Shown: in pieces, positions 1 through 11,507 of the stretch
How the letters are laid out: every line of letters begins with the position of its first letter
How positions within the stretch are numbered: the stretch's first letter is position 1
DNA from: Dasypus novemcinctus
Lineage: Eukaryota; Chordata; Mammalia; Cingulata; Dasypodidae
Direction: 5' to 3'
DNA: 64,000 bases
Assembly (NCBI RefSeq): GCF_030445035.2
Contig: NW_026688628.1
Coordinates: 3,038,001 to 3,102,000 of the forward strand
Program-made: the position numbers and the translations under genes
The notes under the pieces: generated by a model
What the model was told of the DNA's origin: nothing
The model's input: only the letters and a program-made list of their open reading frames with translations
Databases searched by the model: none

Positions 1-1037
1 AGCAGAGCTTCTCTAGAAGTAGTTACATTTGTCAGGAGAAAAAGGGACACAGAGCAGGAAGATGAAGTGCATTAGCACTGAGGACTGGAGAGGCTGGATA
101 AAGCAAGTCTGAAAGGTACATTCTGCAGTTTCAAGGCAACAAGGAAAGCCATTCCCATTTCAATGGCATGAGTTAAAATATGACTCAAAGCTGAAGGAAC
201 TTAAGAAGAAATCATTCTGCACTTGAGGGTTGAGTAAGGGTTGCTAAGAGTGACTATGAAAAAGAACTTTATGAAGGAATCATGTGTGAATACAACAACA
301 ATTAATGACTCACACTCAAGCAATGTCTTTCCATATTAGCTTCTTCAAGTTCTGAAGTATGTTCAGGTTTTATTGAAAAAACATAACAGTATTTAACAAA
401 AAAACAGAAGAATAAACATTTTAAATTTAGAGACCCTGATAGTATCAATATATAAATAGTTTTCACCACAGATAATATCTACATATCAAGAGTTGTAAGT
501 GATTCTTTTGAACAGAGAAACCTATGCACATTCAAGTAGTACATGGAGAAGCATGAGAAATATATGGTGGCATTTAATGGGAATGATTTAGTGGTCATGG
601 AATGGATCATAATTGATTATAATATATTGATAAGCTCTGAATAAATAGTACCCTCCAACCTCTACTCAGATTTTAAAAGGTTATCACATTATCATAAATA
701 TTAACATACACAAAACCTGACTAATGAGATGGGGATGAATAGAAATTACCTATATGAAATCTTTTTAATGTTCTGGGCAAATATTTAACTTCCAGTAGAT
801 ACATTTTTAACTAGTAAATGATAGAAAGAGATGCAAACATATGCACAAGCTTGTAAATATTACATTTTACTGCTACGCCAATTCTGAAGACAAGTGTAAA
901 AGGCAGGGAGCCCAAAGGAGAATAGGAAGTATGTTATAACCTGACCAAAACATTTTAATAGAATATAAATGTGTTAATGTGAGGCAATATATGAGCTTAG
1001 ATTAATTCCTTCCACATGTGAATCTTCCATGTTTCTT
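1..1037. other. AT-rich DNA upstream of the first olfactory receptor
   Basis: No coding region or clearly recognisable repeat is seen. The stretch is AT-rich and would hold the promoter and non-coding 5' exon of the downstream receptor, but I cannot place either from sequence alone. Confidence 0.5.
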
Positions 1038-1040
1038 AGG
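1024..1040 (+). promoter_or_regulatory. probable 3' splice site before olfactory receptor coding exon
   Basis: A pyrimidine-rich stretch ends in TTTCTTAG followed by GG, with the AG at 1038-1039. Olfactory receptor genes usually have a spliced non-coding 5' exon and one coding exon with the acceptor close to the start codon. An acceptor here gives a 45-base leader before the preferred ATG at 1085. No transcript evidence is available. Confidence 0.45.
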
Positions 1041-1084
1041 GATTATTTGTCTGACTCTTCATGGCCAAGGGAAATGTTCCTAAG

Positions 1085-2023
1085 ATGCCCAACTCCAGCA
1101 CAGTGACTGAATTCCCGCTTACAAGGTTTTCTGATGTGTGGGAGCTCAGAGCCTTACATGCCTTGCTGTTATTACTGATGTACTTCGCAACCCTGGTGGG
1201 GAATCTTCTCATTGTCATACTAATCACCTTTGATTGGAAACTTCACACCCCCATGTATTTCTTCATTAGGAATCTGTCTGTTTTAGACATGTGCTACATT
1301 TCTGTCACAGTCCCCAAGGCATGTGTCATCTTCCTGCTTGACAGCACGGCAATCTCCATGGCTGGATGTGCAGCTCAGCTCTTCCTCGTGGACATATTTG
1401 TGACAGTAGAGCTGCTGTTCATCACAATCATGGCTTGTGACCGTTATGTGGCCATCTGCCAGCCCCTCCACTACCCCGTGATCATGAACCCTCGGGTCTG
1501 TGTCCAGATGACTCTGGCCTCTGTACTCAGTGATCTGGTCCACTCTGGATTCCAAACTGGCAACACATTCAGGCTGTCCTTCTGTCAGTCCAACATAGTC
1601 CATCAGTTCTTCTGTGACCTGTCCTCTCTTCTGAAGCTCTCCTGCACTGACACTTTAAACAATGAAATTTTAATTTTCATCTCTTCAGTGGTGATTGCTG
1701 GTGGCTGCTTTGCCTTCATCATCATGTCTTATATTCACATATTTTCTACTGTGCTCATGTTTCCAACCAGGGGTGAGCGAAGAAAGGCTTTTTCCACCTG
1801 TGTCCCTTACATCGTTGTGTTAACAATTTTTGTCAGCTCAGGTGCTGCTGTGTATGTGAAGCCAGTCTCCAGCTCACCCACATTTCAGGATACACTCTCT
1901 TCTGTGTTCTATTCTATAGTCCCTCCTTTCTTGAATCCAATCATCTGTAGTCTTAGAAACAAGTGGATAAAGGAAGCTGTAAAGAGAGTTATGAGGAGAA
2001 AGCTTTACTCAGGAAAAAGATAG
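1085..2023 (+). CDS. olfactory receptor, OR14-like (class II), intact single-exon gene
   Basis: This is an odorant-sensing G-protein-coupled receptor of the olfactory neuron membrane, expected to signal through G-alpha-olf. The 312-residue reading frame is normal for the family. Starting at 1085, it has an NSS glycosylation site at residues 3-5, the GN of helix 1 (39-40), PMYFF (56-60) and DRYVAICQPLHY (119-130). It also has SYIHIF (215-220), KAFSTC (234-239) and the helix-7 block PPFLNPIIC (280-288). Cysteines 95, 167, 177 and 187 supply both expected extracellular disulfides. An upstream in-frame ATG at 1061 would add 8 residues. I prefer 1085 because MPNSSTVTEF matches the OR14 N-terminus and the ATG has a purine at -3. 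Two positions are odd: the NPxxY tyrosine is cysteine (C288), and the usual MAYDRY reads MACDRY. The subfamily call rests on remembered similarity to OR14C36 and OR14A16. Confidence 0.93.
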   Translation: MPNSSTVTEFPLTRFSDVWELRALHALLLLLMYFATLVGNLLIVILITFDWKLHTPMYFFIRNLSVLDMCYISVTVPKACVIFLLDSTAISMAGCAAQLFLVDIFVTVELLFITIMACDRYVAICQPLHYPVIMNPRVCVQMTLASVLSDLVHSGFQTGNTFRLSFCQSNIVHQFFCDLSSLLKLSCTDTLNNEILIFISSVVIAGGCFAFIIMSYIHIFSTVLMFPTRGERRKAFSTCVPYIVVLTIFVSSGAAVYVKPVSSSPTFQDTLSSVFYSIVPPFLNPIICSLRNKWIKEAVKRVMRRKLYSGKR

Positions 2024-2845
2024 CATAGTTGTTTGAAGCTGAATTTTTCAATCAATTCTCAGACTAACATTTCAGGGAATTTCTGTTTACCTGGGATTCG
2101 TTAGTGCTCCCCCTTGATCACAGAGCAGGTCTTTCCCTCCCAGTGTTTATGTCTGTTTATCTTTGATCTTTTTAAAAACACTTTTTGTAAAGCAATCTGA
2201 ACTCTAATCTAATCAGGGTATGTACCACTGTTGATGAATTATCACAAAGGGACTTAATAGATAATCAATCAGTAGCCAAGTAAAGAAAATTGTGTCATTT
2301 TTCAAAGTCTTTTCTTTTGTGTGATGTTCTGAAATGGAATCAGTCACTGAAGAACTGTGTGAGCTGTGTGACAACCAGAGGAACAAAACACATATAGTGG
2401 GTGACCTAGGAGACACTTATCTCCAGATGTTGCTTTGCATATACATTTTCACATTTGTTGTGTGAGTTGGGTATATATTGGGCTTTAGTGTGAAGCTTTT
2501 AATATGTGTCATAAATCAAAAATATTATCAATGAGGTTGAATCATGTGAGACTTGGCAAGTGTGTGCAAATCAAGTCTGCTTGAATTTCATCCTCTTCTT
2601 TCAATGCAACTTTTATATGAAATAAAATAACAGACAGTTCTCAATAAAAACCTTCTTCTTAAGTTTCAAGAATAATTTCAATATTATTGTACCTGAATTT
2701 TTGTTCACATATGAAAATGTTTCTAAAATAAATAATTTGATAAAAACTGAAAATAGATTTTACATATTTCTAAATATCACCAATTAGCTTTATCAAAATG
2801 ATGGCAAATTTATACTTCTGCCAACAAAATTCTATTCACATACCT

Positions 2846-2899
2846 ACTTACCTGTATATGATATGGATATTTACTTACCTGTATATGATATGGATATTT
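2846..2899. repeat. 27 bp perfect tandem duplication
   Basis: Two directly adjacent identical 27-base units, at 2846-2872 and 2873-2899, each begin ACTTACCTGTATATG. This looks like a local slippage or replication duplication. Confidence 0.85.
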
Positions 2900-3246
2900 A
2901 CTATTTAATTCCTATTAAAATTATGGGCAAATAATCTCATTGTTGATGCAATTTGTAGGTCCATTACTTTTAGAGATGTAGAGAATTAGTTCACCACATA
3001 TGGAATTGAAATATATTTGACAATATCAGGATGTAGAGCAAAACTGCATTAGAATAAAAAAATGGCAATAAATGGAAACAAAAATTCACAGAACAAATGC
3101 AGGTAATCAGAAATGTTAAATAAGAAGGTTAATAAAATAAACACCACAAATATGTATATCTCTTTTTGGAGTAATGGAAACATTGTCTGAAAGGATGATA
3201 GCACAAGTCTGTGATGAAACTGAGAGCCACTGAGTATATATATATA

Positions 3247-3280
3247 GTTTGTTTGTTCATTTGTTTGTTTGTTTGTTTGA
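3247..3280. repeat. GTTT microsatellite
   Basis: This is a run of GTTT tetranucleotides with one interruption, lying about 170 bases before the L1 3'-end fragment that starts near 3450. Confidence 0.8.
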
Positions 3281-3449
3281 ATCATACATTTTTCTTTACA
3301 AAGAAGAACGAAAAGATCTGGTTAATATCATAGTAGGCAGGACTATGCGCTTTTCTACAGAAACTTTATGTCTGCCCTAAGGAGCTTGATAAGTTACACT
3401 TAAAATTATTCTACTCATGTTACAAATTTCCCCTGATTATACATTTATT

Positions 3450-4268
3450 TCTTTTTTTGTCTTTATTATCTTTTAAATGTTGCATTCAAAAAATATGAGG
3501 ACCCATATATCCCCCACCCCCCTACCCCACCCCTCCCATATCAACAACCTCTTCCATCATCATGGCACATTCACTGTACCTGGTGAATACATTTTGGAGC
3601 ACCGCTGCACCACATGGACAGTGGTCTATGTAGCAGTCTACACTCTCCCCCAGTCCACCCAGTGGGCCATGGCAGGACACACAATGTCCAGCATCTGTCT
3701 CTGCAGCTCCACCTAGGACAACTCCAAATCCTGGAAATGCACCCATATCGTATCTCTTCTTCCCTCTTCCTGCCCTCAGCAGCTACTGTGGCCACTTTCT
3801 CCACATGATATTACAATTTCTTCCCTTATGAATCACAATAGTTGCCCAGCAGAACACCAGTAAGTCCACTCTAATCTATATTCTATTCCTCCATCCTGTG
3901 GACCCTGGGATGGTTAAGTCCAGTCCCCCTCTACATCAAGAGGGGGCTTAGATTCCACGTGGATGCTGAATGTAATTCTGCTTTCAGTTAGAGGCACTCT
4001 TGGCTCCCTGGTGTGGTGGCTGATCTTCTTCACCTCCTTGTTATCTGGCCAGGGTAAGTCCAATAAAACAGAGGGTAGGAGTTACAAGTCTGCTGAGGCT
4101 CAGAGCCTGGCTGTCACATGGATAGTCCAGAAATTCAGGTCTCCTGAGTATACACCAACCCAAATACCAACCATAGGTCTGGTAAAAGTAACAGAAGAGG
4201 CATGTGTACAAAGGTCATATCTGAGTCCAACTCCATCACACTCAGGAACACAAATTCCACTGAGTATA
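3450..4268 (-). mobile_element. LINE-1 3'-end fragment, minus strand
   Basis: The pyrimidine-rich strand begins with a T-rich stretch, the reverse of an L1 poly(A) tail. It continues with the terminal block also found at 11508, 24715, 35660 and 46255: ATATCCCCCACCCC, then CATCAACAACC, then CAGTGGGCCATGGCA. It stops near 4268, where the other copies continue into the internal 3' segment, so it is 5'-truncated within the long 3' UTR. Confidence 0.8.
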
Positions 4269-4269
4269 T

Positions 4270-4620
4270 ATTTTTGATGAATTGTACAAGGCATGGAACT
4301 ATATCACAGAGTGAACCATGTGGTCAGTGAGAGACTATGGTTACTAGCACAAATATGAGAGAGTTCTCTCCTGAAATACAACAAATGTATAATACTAATA
4401 ACATGGTGTTAATAATAAGGAAGTTTATGGAAAAAATACACCAAATGTAACCTGTGGACCATAGTTAGAAGCAATATTTTGATGATGTTCTTTCAAAATC
4501 TGCAACAAATTTTCCAGAACATTGCAAGGTGAAGGTGAAGGGGTGTTGTATGGGAGTGCTGCACAACATGCATGATTGTTTTGTGAGCTCACAACTTCTT
4601 TAATAAAAATTTTAAAAAAA
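4270..4620 (+). mobile_element. LINE-1 3'-end fragment, plus strand
   Basis: This contains the sense version of an L1 3' terminus. A CACCAAATGTAACCTGTGGAC block is followed by the GATTGTTTTGTGAGCTCACAACTTC block, an AATAAA signal near 4602 and an A-rich end. It belongs to a different, older subtype than the adjacent minus-strand fragment. Confidence 0.6.
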
Positions 4621-5440
4621 TCCCTACAATTCCACACAATAGAACAAAGTACCAAATTAAAATGTGGGCAAAGGACTTTAACAGACATTTCTCCAGAGAA
4701 CATATACAAATGGTCAGTAAAGACATGAAAATATGCTCAATATAATTAGCCATTTAAGAACTGCAAATCAAAATCACAGTGAGATACCCCTTTCCAATGA
4801 CTCAGATGGCTATTACTTTCAAAATGCAAAATGACAAGTTTTGATGCTGCTGCTGAGAAACTGAAATACATTACATTGTTGATTGAAAGGTGAAATGATA
4901 TAACAACTGAGGAAAATGGTTCAGCATTTTCTCAACAAGCTAAACAAAGAATTACCACATGACCTGGCATTTCCACTCCTAGATATATATCCCCAAATTT
5001 GAAAAAAAAAATCATATATTTGGGTATCAAAGTTTATAGAAGCATTACTTGCAATAACCAAAAGTTAAAAATAACTCATATCCATCAACAAATAAATGGA
5101 TAAACAATGGAATATTACTCCTCAGTAAAAAGAGTGAAATTTGATAAATGGTCAGCATGAATGGATCTTGAAAACTGTTCACTAAGCAAAATAATGCAGA
5201 CAAAAAGCACAATTATTGTATTATTCTATTTATATTAAATATATAGAGTAAAATCATTCATAGAGACAGAAAGTGGATTTGAGATAACCTGGGCATGGCA
5301 GGAGGGGGGCAATGGATATTTTTGCTTAAATGGGACAGGTATCTATTTAAAATGATGAAAACATTTTGTTAATATATGCTGGTGATGGTAGCACACAATG
5401 ATGATGTAATGTCCTTAATCACAATGCAAAAAATGTATAA
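4621..5440 (+). mobile_element. old LINE-1 ORF2 3' remnant, plus strand
   Basis: The nucleotide pattern matches the C-terminal part of L1 ORF2: GTGGGCAAAGGACTTTAAC, ACATTTCTCCAGAG, CTGCAAATCAAAATCAC, and the CAATGGAATATTACTC box near 5107. It is heavily mutated with no useful reading frame. The 3' part after 5380 looks like an old 3' UTR. Confidence 0.8.
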
Positions 5441-5454
5441 ATGACAAATAAAAA

Positions 5455-5900
5455 ATAAGTTAAAATAATGAGTTCCCTTTATAATAGCATTAAAAACAAT
5501 TGATAGTGCAGAAATAGATCCATAAATTAACATAAATTCTCCACAAGGGGCCCAAGACAAATCAATTGGTAAAATAATAGTCTTTTCAACAAACGGTGCT
5601 GGAAAAACTGGATATCTAAAGGCAAGCAAAAAAATTTGGTCTCTGTTATCACATCCAACACAAAAATTAACTGAAAATGGATCATAACACTCTGTATATG
5701 GGATACAACTAGAAATACTAGAAATGTTGTAAGAGTGATACCTAATGACCACATATTAACCATGGGATTCTTAGATATAACACCATAAGCAGAAGAAACA
5801 AAAACAAAAATAGAACTTTTAGAATCAAACCAAAATAAAACTTTCATGGTCAAATGACATTACCAAGAATGTGATAAAGCACTTTATCAAAAGGTAGAAC
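5455..5900 (+). mobile_element. old LINE-1 ORF2 internal remnant, plus strand
   Basis: This matches the L1 ORF2 region that encodes the stretch after the reverse transcriptase. A recognisable GTCTTTTCAACAAACGGTGCTGG box lies at about 5580, followed by the AAACTGGATATC region. It is degraded by many stops. Confidence 0.7.
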
Positions 5901-6039
5901 ATACTGCAGGTCATATCTAGAATACAGTTCAATCTAAAACACACAAATACTCTGGCATTGACTTAGTGATATAATATATAAAATTCTCTTACAACTAATG
6001 ATCATCTTTTAACATAGCTGATATTGTTTTCTTCTCTCT

Positions 6040-9000
6040 AGTTTATACACATAATTGTAAAAAGTCTTATATATGCAATATCACCCACATTCATATTTTA
6101 CATGAGTTTTCACAGTGTTATACAATCCCAAGTTACATTTTTTAGCTTTCCATCTAGTAATACATATATACTTAAGCTTTCCCTTTCAATCACTCTAATA
6201 ACCATACAATATCTCTGCTAGTCACAAACAGTATGATATGCTCTCACCATTTCCATACATTTTCAAAGATTTGCAAACTACCTTTTAACCAGTTCTGCAC
6301 AGATTAACCATTAGCTTCCATTCTCTAACATCATTCAATTTGCTGGTAACCTATATTCTAATTATTAACTCCATGAGTTTGCATAATATATTTATTCCAT
6401 AATAGTGCAATCATAAGGTATCTGCCCTTTCGTGCCTGGCTTGCTTTATTCAACATATTGACCTTCAGGTTAGTCCATGTTGTCAAATGCTTCATGATGC
6501 CATTCTTCTGACAACTAAATAATATTCCATCGTGTGTATACACCACAATTTATTTACCCATTTATCACTTGATGGATAATCTGGGTTGTTTCCAACTTTT
6601 GGCTATTGTAAATAACACCACTATGAACATTGTTGTGCAGGTGTCTATTCATGTCACTGCTCTCAGTTCTCTGAATATATACCTAGTTATGGTATTTCTG
6701 GGTCATATGACAAGTCTATATTTAACTTCTTTAGGAACTGTCAGTTTTCCACAGTGGTTGTACCATTTTACATTCCCAACAGCAATGAATAAACATTTCC
6801 ATATTTCCTATCCTCTCCAGCATTTACACTTTTCCAACTTTTTAAATAGTGGCCAGCCTAATAGGTGTGAAATGATATCTTATTGTAGTTTTGAGTTGCA
6901 TTTCCCTAATTGCTAGGATGTTGCACATTTTTTTCATATGTTTCTTTCATTTGTTCTTCTTCCTTGGGCAACCATCTTTTCAAGTCTTTGACCCATTTTT
7001 TAATAAGGTAGTTTGTCTTTTTATTGTTGAATTGTATGATCTCCTTATATGTCATCAATACTAATCCCATATGGGATATGTGATTCCCAAATATTTTCTA
7101 CAATTGAGTCAGCAGCCTTTTAATCCTTTTGACAAAGTCCTTTGAGGTACAAAAGAGTTTAATTTTCAGAAGGTCCAATTTACCTTTTTTTTTTTTTTTT
7201 ACTTCGTTGTTCATGCTTTTAGTACAAGGTTTTAGAACACTTTGAAGATGTTTTCCAACATTTTCTTCCAGGAGTTTTATGGCTGTCACTTGTATATTTA
7301 GGTCCTTTATGTGTTTTAAGTTATTTTTTAAATAATGTGTGAGATATTGGTCCTCTTCCTTGTAGATATGGCTACCCATTACTCCCAGCACCATTTGCTG
7401 AATAGACTCTTCTGGCCCTCTTGGGAGGGCTTGACAGCCTTGTCAAAAGTCCCTTGACTTTGATGTTAGAGTCTTTTTCTGAGTTCTCAATTTGGTTCCA
7501 TTGGTCAATGTGTCTGTCTTTATGCCAATACCAAGCTGCTTTTAACTCTGTAGGTAAGTAATATGCTTTGAAGTCTGGAAATGAGAATCTTCCACCTTTG
7601 TTCTTTTTTAAGGGCTTTTTGGCTATTCAGGGCACTTACCCTTCAAAATAAGTTTGATAATTGGTTTTTCTATTTCTGCAAAAATGCCGTTAGGATTTTT
7701 ATTGGGATTGTGTTGAATCTGTAAATCAGTTTGGATAGAATTAATGTCTTAAATATATTTAATTTTCCAATCCATGAACACGGAATATCTCTTCCTTTAT
7801 TTATGTTTTCTTTTGTTTCTTTTAGCCATAGTTTGTAGTTTTCTAATACAAGGCCTTTATGCCTTGGGTAAGTTTACTGCTAAATATTTAATTTTTTTAG
7901 TTGTTATTATAAATGGAATTATTTTTCTTATCCATTCTCAGAAAGCACATCAGTGCTACCAAATGTTGTCAAATTTTGGGTATTAATCTTGTGTCCTGCC
8001 ACATTGCTGAATTCATCTCTTAGTTCCATTGGTCTTTTTGTGGATTTTTCAGGATTTCCTAGATATACGATCATATCATCAGCAAATAGTGCAAGTTCTT
8101 TTCTTCCTTTCCTACTTGGGTGTTTTGTTTTGATTTTCATCTGGTCTAATTGCTCTTGCTACAGTTTCTAGCACAATATTAATTAACAGTGTGGACAGTG
8201 GGCATTCTGGTCTTGTTCTCTGGTCTTGTTCCTGATCTCAGCAGGAAAGTTTTCATTCTTTCACCATTGAGTACAATGCTAGCTATAGTTTTTTCATATA
8301 TGTACTTTACCATGTTGAGAAAACCTCCTTCTGTACCTATCTTTTGAATTTTTTTTATTTAAGGCAGGGTGCTGTATTTTGTCAAATGCTTTTTCTGCAT
8401 CAGTCAAGAGGATAATGTGATATTTCTTTTTTTTTTTTTTTAAAGATTTATTTAGTTAGTTAGTTCCCCTCCCCTCCCCTGGTTGTCTGTTCTCTGTGTC
8501 TTTTTGCTGCGTCTTGTTTTTTTGTCCGCTTCTGTTGTCGTCAGCCGCACAGGGAGTGTGGGCGGTGCCATTCCTGGGCAGGCTGCACTGTCTTTCACCC
8601 TGGGCGGTCCTCCTTATGGGTGCACTCCTTGCGCGTGGGGCTCCCCTACGCGGGGGACACCCCTGCGTGGCAGGGCACTCCTTGCGCGCATCAGCACTGC
8701 GCATGGGCCAGCTCCACACGGGTCAAGGAGGCCCGGGGTTTGAACCGCGGACCTCCCATGTGGTAGATGGTTGCCCAAACCACTGGGCCAAGTCTGTTTC
8801 CTGATAATGTGATATTTCTTCTTCAATTTATCATTGTGGTTTATTACACTAATTGATTTCCTTGTGTTGACCTATCCTTGCATACCCAGGTAAAATCCAC
8901 TTGACCATGGCGTTTATTTCTTTTAATGTTCTTTTGGATTCAGTTTGCAAGTATTTCATTGAGGATTTTTGCATCTATAGTCATTAGGGATATTGTCCGT

Positions 9001-10487
9001 AATTTTCTTCTTTTGTAGCATCTATATCTGGTTTTGATATTGGGGTGATGTTGGCTACATAGAATGAGTTTGGTACCATAGTTTCCTGTTCATTGTTTTG
9101 GAAGAGCTTGAGCAATGGTCTCTGAATGATGAGTAGAATTCACTTGTGAAGCTGTCTGGTCCCAGATTTTTTAACTGTAGGAGGTTTTTGACGACTATTT
9201 CAATCTCTTCATTTGTGATTGTTTTGTTGAGGACTTCTAGGGTCAGTGGTTCTTGTGTTTCCAGGAATTTGTCTATCTCATCTACATAGTCTGTTCTTTT
9301 GGCTTGGAGTTATTCATAGTGTCTTTCTTATTGCTGCTGGGTCTGTGGTAATGTCCCCCTATCATTTCTGATTTTATTTATTTATATCTTCTCTCTTTTT
9401 TTCTTTGTCAGTATAGCTAAGTGCTTGTAGAATTTGATGATGTTCTCAAAGAGCCAGCTTTTGGTTTGTTGATTCATTCTATTTCTTGTTTGTCCTACAT
9501 TACATTTATTTCTATTCTGATCTTTACTATTTCTTTCCTTCATCTTCATTTGTAATTAGTTTGCTGTTCTTTTTCTAGTACCTCCAGGTGTGCAATTAGA
9601 TCTTCAAATTTAGCTCTTTCCCCTTTTATATTGTAAAAATAGAGGTCTATAATTTTCCATCTTAGCAATGCCTTTGTGATGCCCCATAGGATTTGATATG
9701 TCGTGTTGTCATGTTCATTCATCCCAAAATATTTCCTGAATTCACTTGGAATTTCTTCTTTGACCTACTGCTTAAGAGTGTGTGGTTTATAATGATCAAT
9801 TTATCAGTTTTCTCTTTTTCCATTCATTATTGATCAAGGGAAGATTTTTGTATAATTTTAATCTCTTTATATTTATTGAAATTTGCCTTGTGATCCAAAT
9901 ATGCTATATCTCAGAGAAGTATCCATAAGAACTTGAAAAGAATATATATCCTGCTGTTTTGGGAAGCAATTCTCTATAGATAACATTTAGGTCTAGTTCA
10001 CTTATATTATTTAAGCTTTCAGTGTCTTTATTTATCTTCTGTCCAGATGCTCCATCCAATAGAAAGCATGGTGTATTGAAGACTCCAACTATTATTGTAC
10101 AGACATCTATTTCTCCCTTCAGCTTTACCAGTTTGTGCTTCATATGTTTTGAGGCACACAGGTTGGGTGCATAAATATTTAGTATAATTATTCCTTCTTG
10201 GTAAATTGCCTCTTTTATTAATATATAATGGCCTTCTTCATCCCTTATAACAGTTTTGTATTTAAAAACTATTTTGTCTGATAGTAGTATCATTACTCCA
10301 GCTCTTTTTTGGTTATTATTTCATGGAATATCTTTTTGTAGTCTTTCACTTTTAATCTGGTTATGCCTGTGCATCTGAGGTGAGTCTCTTATAGACGACT
10401 TAGAGATGGTTCATATTTTCTCATCCATTCTATTAGTCTAAGTCTTTTGATTGGAGAGTTTAAGCCATTAACATTCAAAGTTTTTAT
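6040..10487 (-). mobile_element. LINE-1, minus strand, 3' UTR to start of ORF2 (3' part of an element split by a mariner)
   Basis: Read on the minus strand, this is L1 ORF2 from the endonuclease start (near 10440) to the C-terminal domain, then a 3' UTR. Recognisable pieces include an endonuclease segment on the minus strand at 9904-10293 (LNIYAPN and a degenerate FNTP motif). The reverse-transcriptase FADDM block lies near 8080 and the ATTATTCC/CCATCGTG block near 6525. Stops and frameshifts are frequent, so it is inactive. A SINE sits inside it at 8429-8802. The 5' part resumes at 14723, after the inserted mariner. Confidence 0.88.
8411..8820 (-). mobile_element. tRNA-derived SINE (DAS type), minus strand, with 18 bp target-site duplication
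   Basis: This retroposon is transcribed by RNA polymerase III and mobilised by L1. The element is 8429-8802. An 18-base duplication beginning GATAATGTGATATTTCTT flanks it at 8411-8428 and 8803-8820. The tRNA-like head is at the high-coordinate end, with the B box reading GGTTTGAACC on the plus strand. The poly(A) tail appears as T residues from 8429. Short open frames inside it are chance frames. It sits in L1 ORF2, so it is younger than that L1. Confidence 0.93.
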
Positions 10488-10698
10488 TTAGGTTGGCACA
10501 AAAGAAATTGTGGTTTTGCATGTTGAAATTTGCCATTTGATTTTGGAAAATATTTTTAGATAAATGTGGTTATGTTAAACATAATTTTAATGTGCATTTC
10601 TTGCTTTATGTTTTTTGTTAATGATTTATTACTTGCTGTTTATATGGAAATGATGATAGACAAAAAGCAAATTTAAATGATTTTCTTATTTTAGTTCA

Positions 10699-11507
10699 AA
10701 ATGGGTCATAAAGCAGCAGAGACAACTCATAACATTATTTGGCCCAGGAACTGCTAATGAATGTACAGTGCAGGGGTTGTTCAGTAAGTTTTCCAAAGGA
10801 GACGAGAGCCTTGAAGATGAGGAACATAGAGGCTCGCCATTGGAAGCTGACAACAACTAATTGAAAGCAATCATTGAAGCCGATACTCCTGTAAATATAT
10901 GAGAAGTTGCTGAAAAGGTCAACATTGACCATTCTATGGTCGTTCCACATTTGAAGCAAATTGGAAAAGGGAAAAAGCTCAAGAAGTGGGTGTCTTATAT
11001 GCTGACTGAAAAGTTCTAAAAAATCATCATTTGGAAGTGTTGTCTTCCCTTCTACACAGCAACAATGAACCATTTCTTGATCAGATTGTGATGGGCCATG
11101 AAAAGTGGATTTTGTACAACTGGTGACAACCAGCTCAGTGGTTGGACAGAGTGGAAGCTCTAAAGCACTTTCCAAAGCCAAACTTGCACACACAAAAAGT
11201 TCATGGACACTGTTTGGTGTTCTGCTGCCATTCTGATCTACTATAACTTTCTGAATCCTGGTGTAACCATTACATCTGAGAATTATGCTCAGCAAACCAA
11301 TGAGATACACTGAAAACTGCAACACCAGCAGCCAGCATTGGTCAAAAGAAAGGGCCCAATTCTTCTCCATGACAATGCCTGACTGCACATCACACATCCA
11401 ATGCTTCAAAAGTTGAATGAATTGGGCTTAAAAGTTTTGCCTGACCCACCATATTCACCTGACCTCTTGTCAACTGACTACCACTTCTTCAAGCATCTCA
11501 ACAACTA
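10699..11507 (+). pseudogene. mariner transposase pseudogene, 5' part
   Basis: In sense order this encodes the helix-turn-helix DNA-binding part (FKMGHKAAETTHNI near 10695) and then the catalytic part. The match is to the Hsmar1 transposase. The reading frame has many stop codons, for example inside the segment equivalent to DNNQLKAIIEAD near 10850 and in the EKWIL region near 11105. The largest open frame here, on the opposite strand at 10735-11409, is a chance antisense frame. The C-terminal remainder lies beyond the L1 insert at 14504-14595. Confidence 0.85.

Larger units (their letters stand above)
2024..3440. other. AT-rich intergenic DNA downstream of receptor
   Basis: No gene is seen. 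The stretch contains AATAAA-type signals near 2622 and 2643 that could serve the receptor transcript. It also contains a 27 bp tandem duplication and a short GTTT microsatellite, listed separately. Confidence 0.5.

Noticed and set aside
1283..1603. Minus-strand frame of 106 codons inside the first receptor
   Set aside because: It is the antisense shadow of the olfactory receptor gene; similar shadows cover the second receptor on the plus strand.
8429..8802. Functional tRNA gene suggested by the A box and B box
   Set aside because: The tRNA-like head has no proper cloverleaf and is part of a SINE with target-site duplication and tail. The same applies at 35108, 48108 and 58050.
8483..8826. 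Several open frames of 70-102 codons
   Set aside because: They lie inside the GC-rich body of a tRNA-derived SINE and recur at 35157-35462, 48126-48491 and 58086-58705 for the same reason.
10735..11409. 224-codon minus-strand frame
   Set aside because: It runs antisense to the mariner transposase remnant, whose plus-strand reading is the recognisable one.
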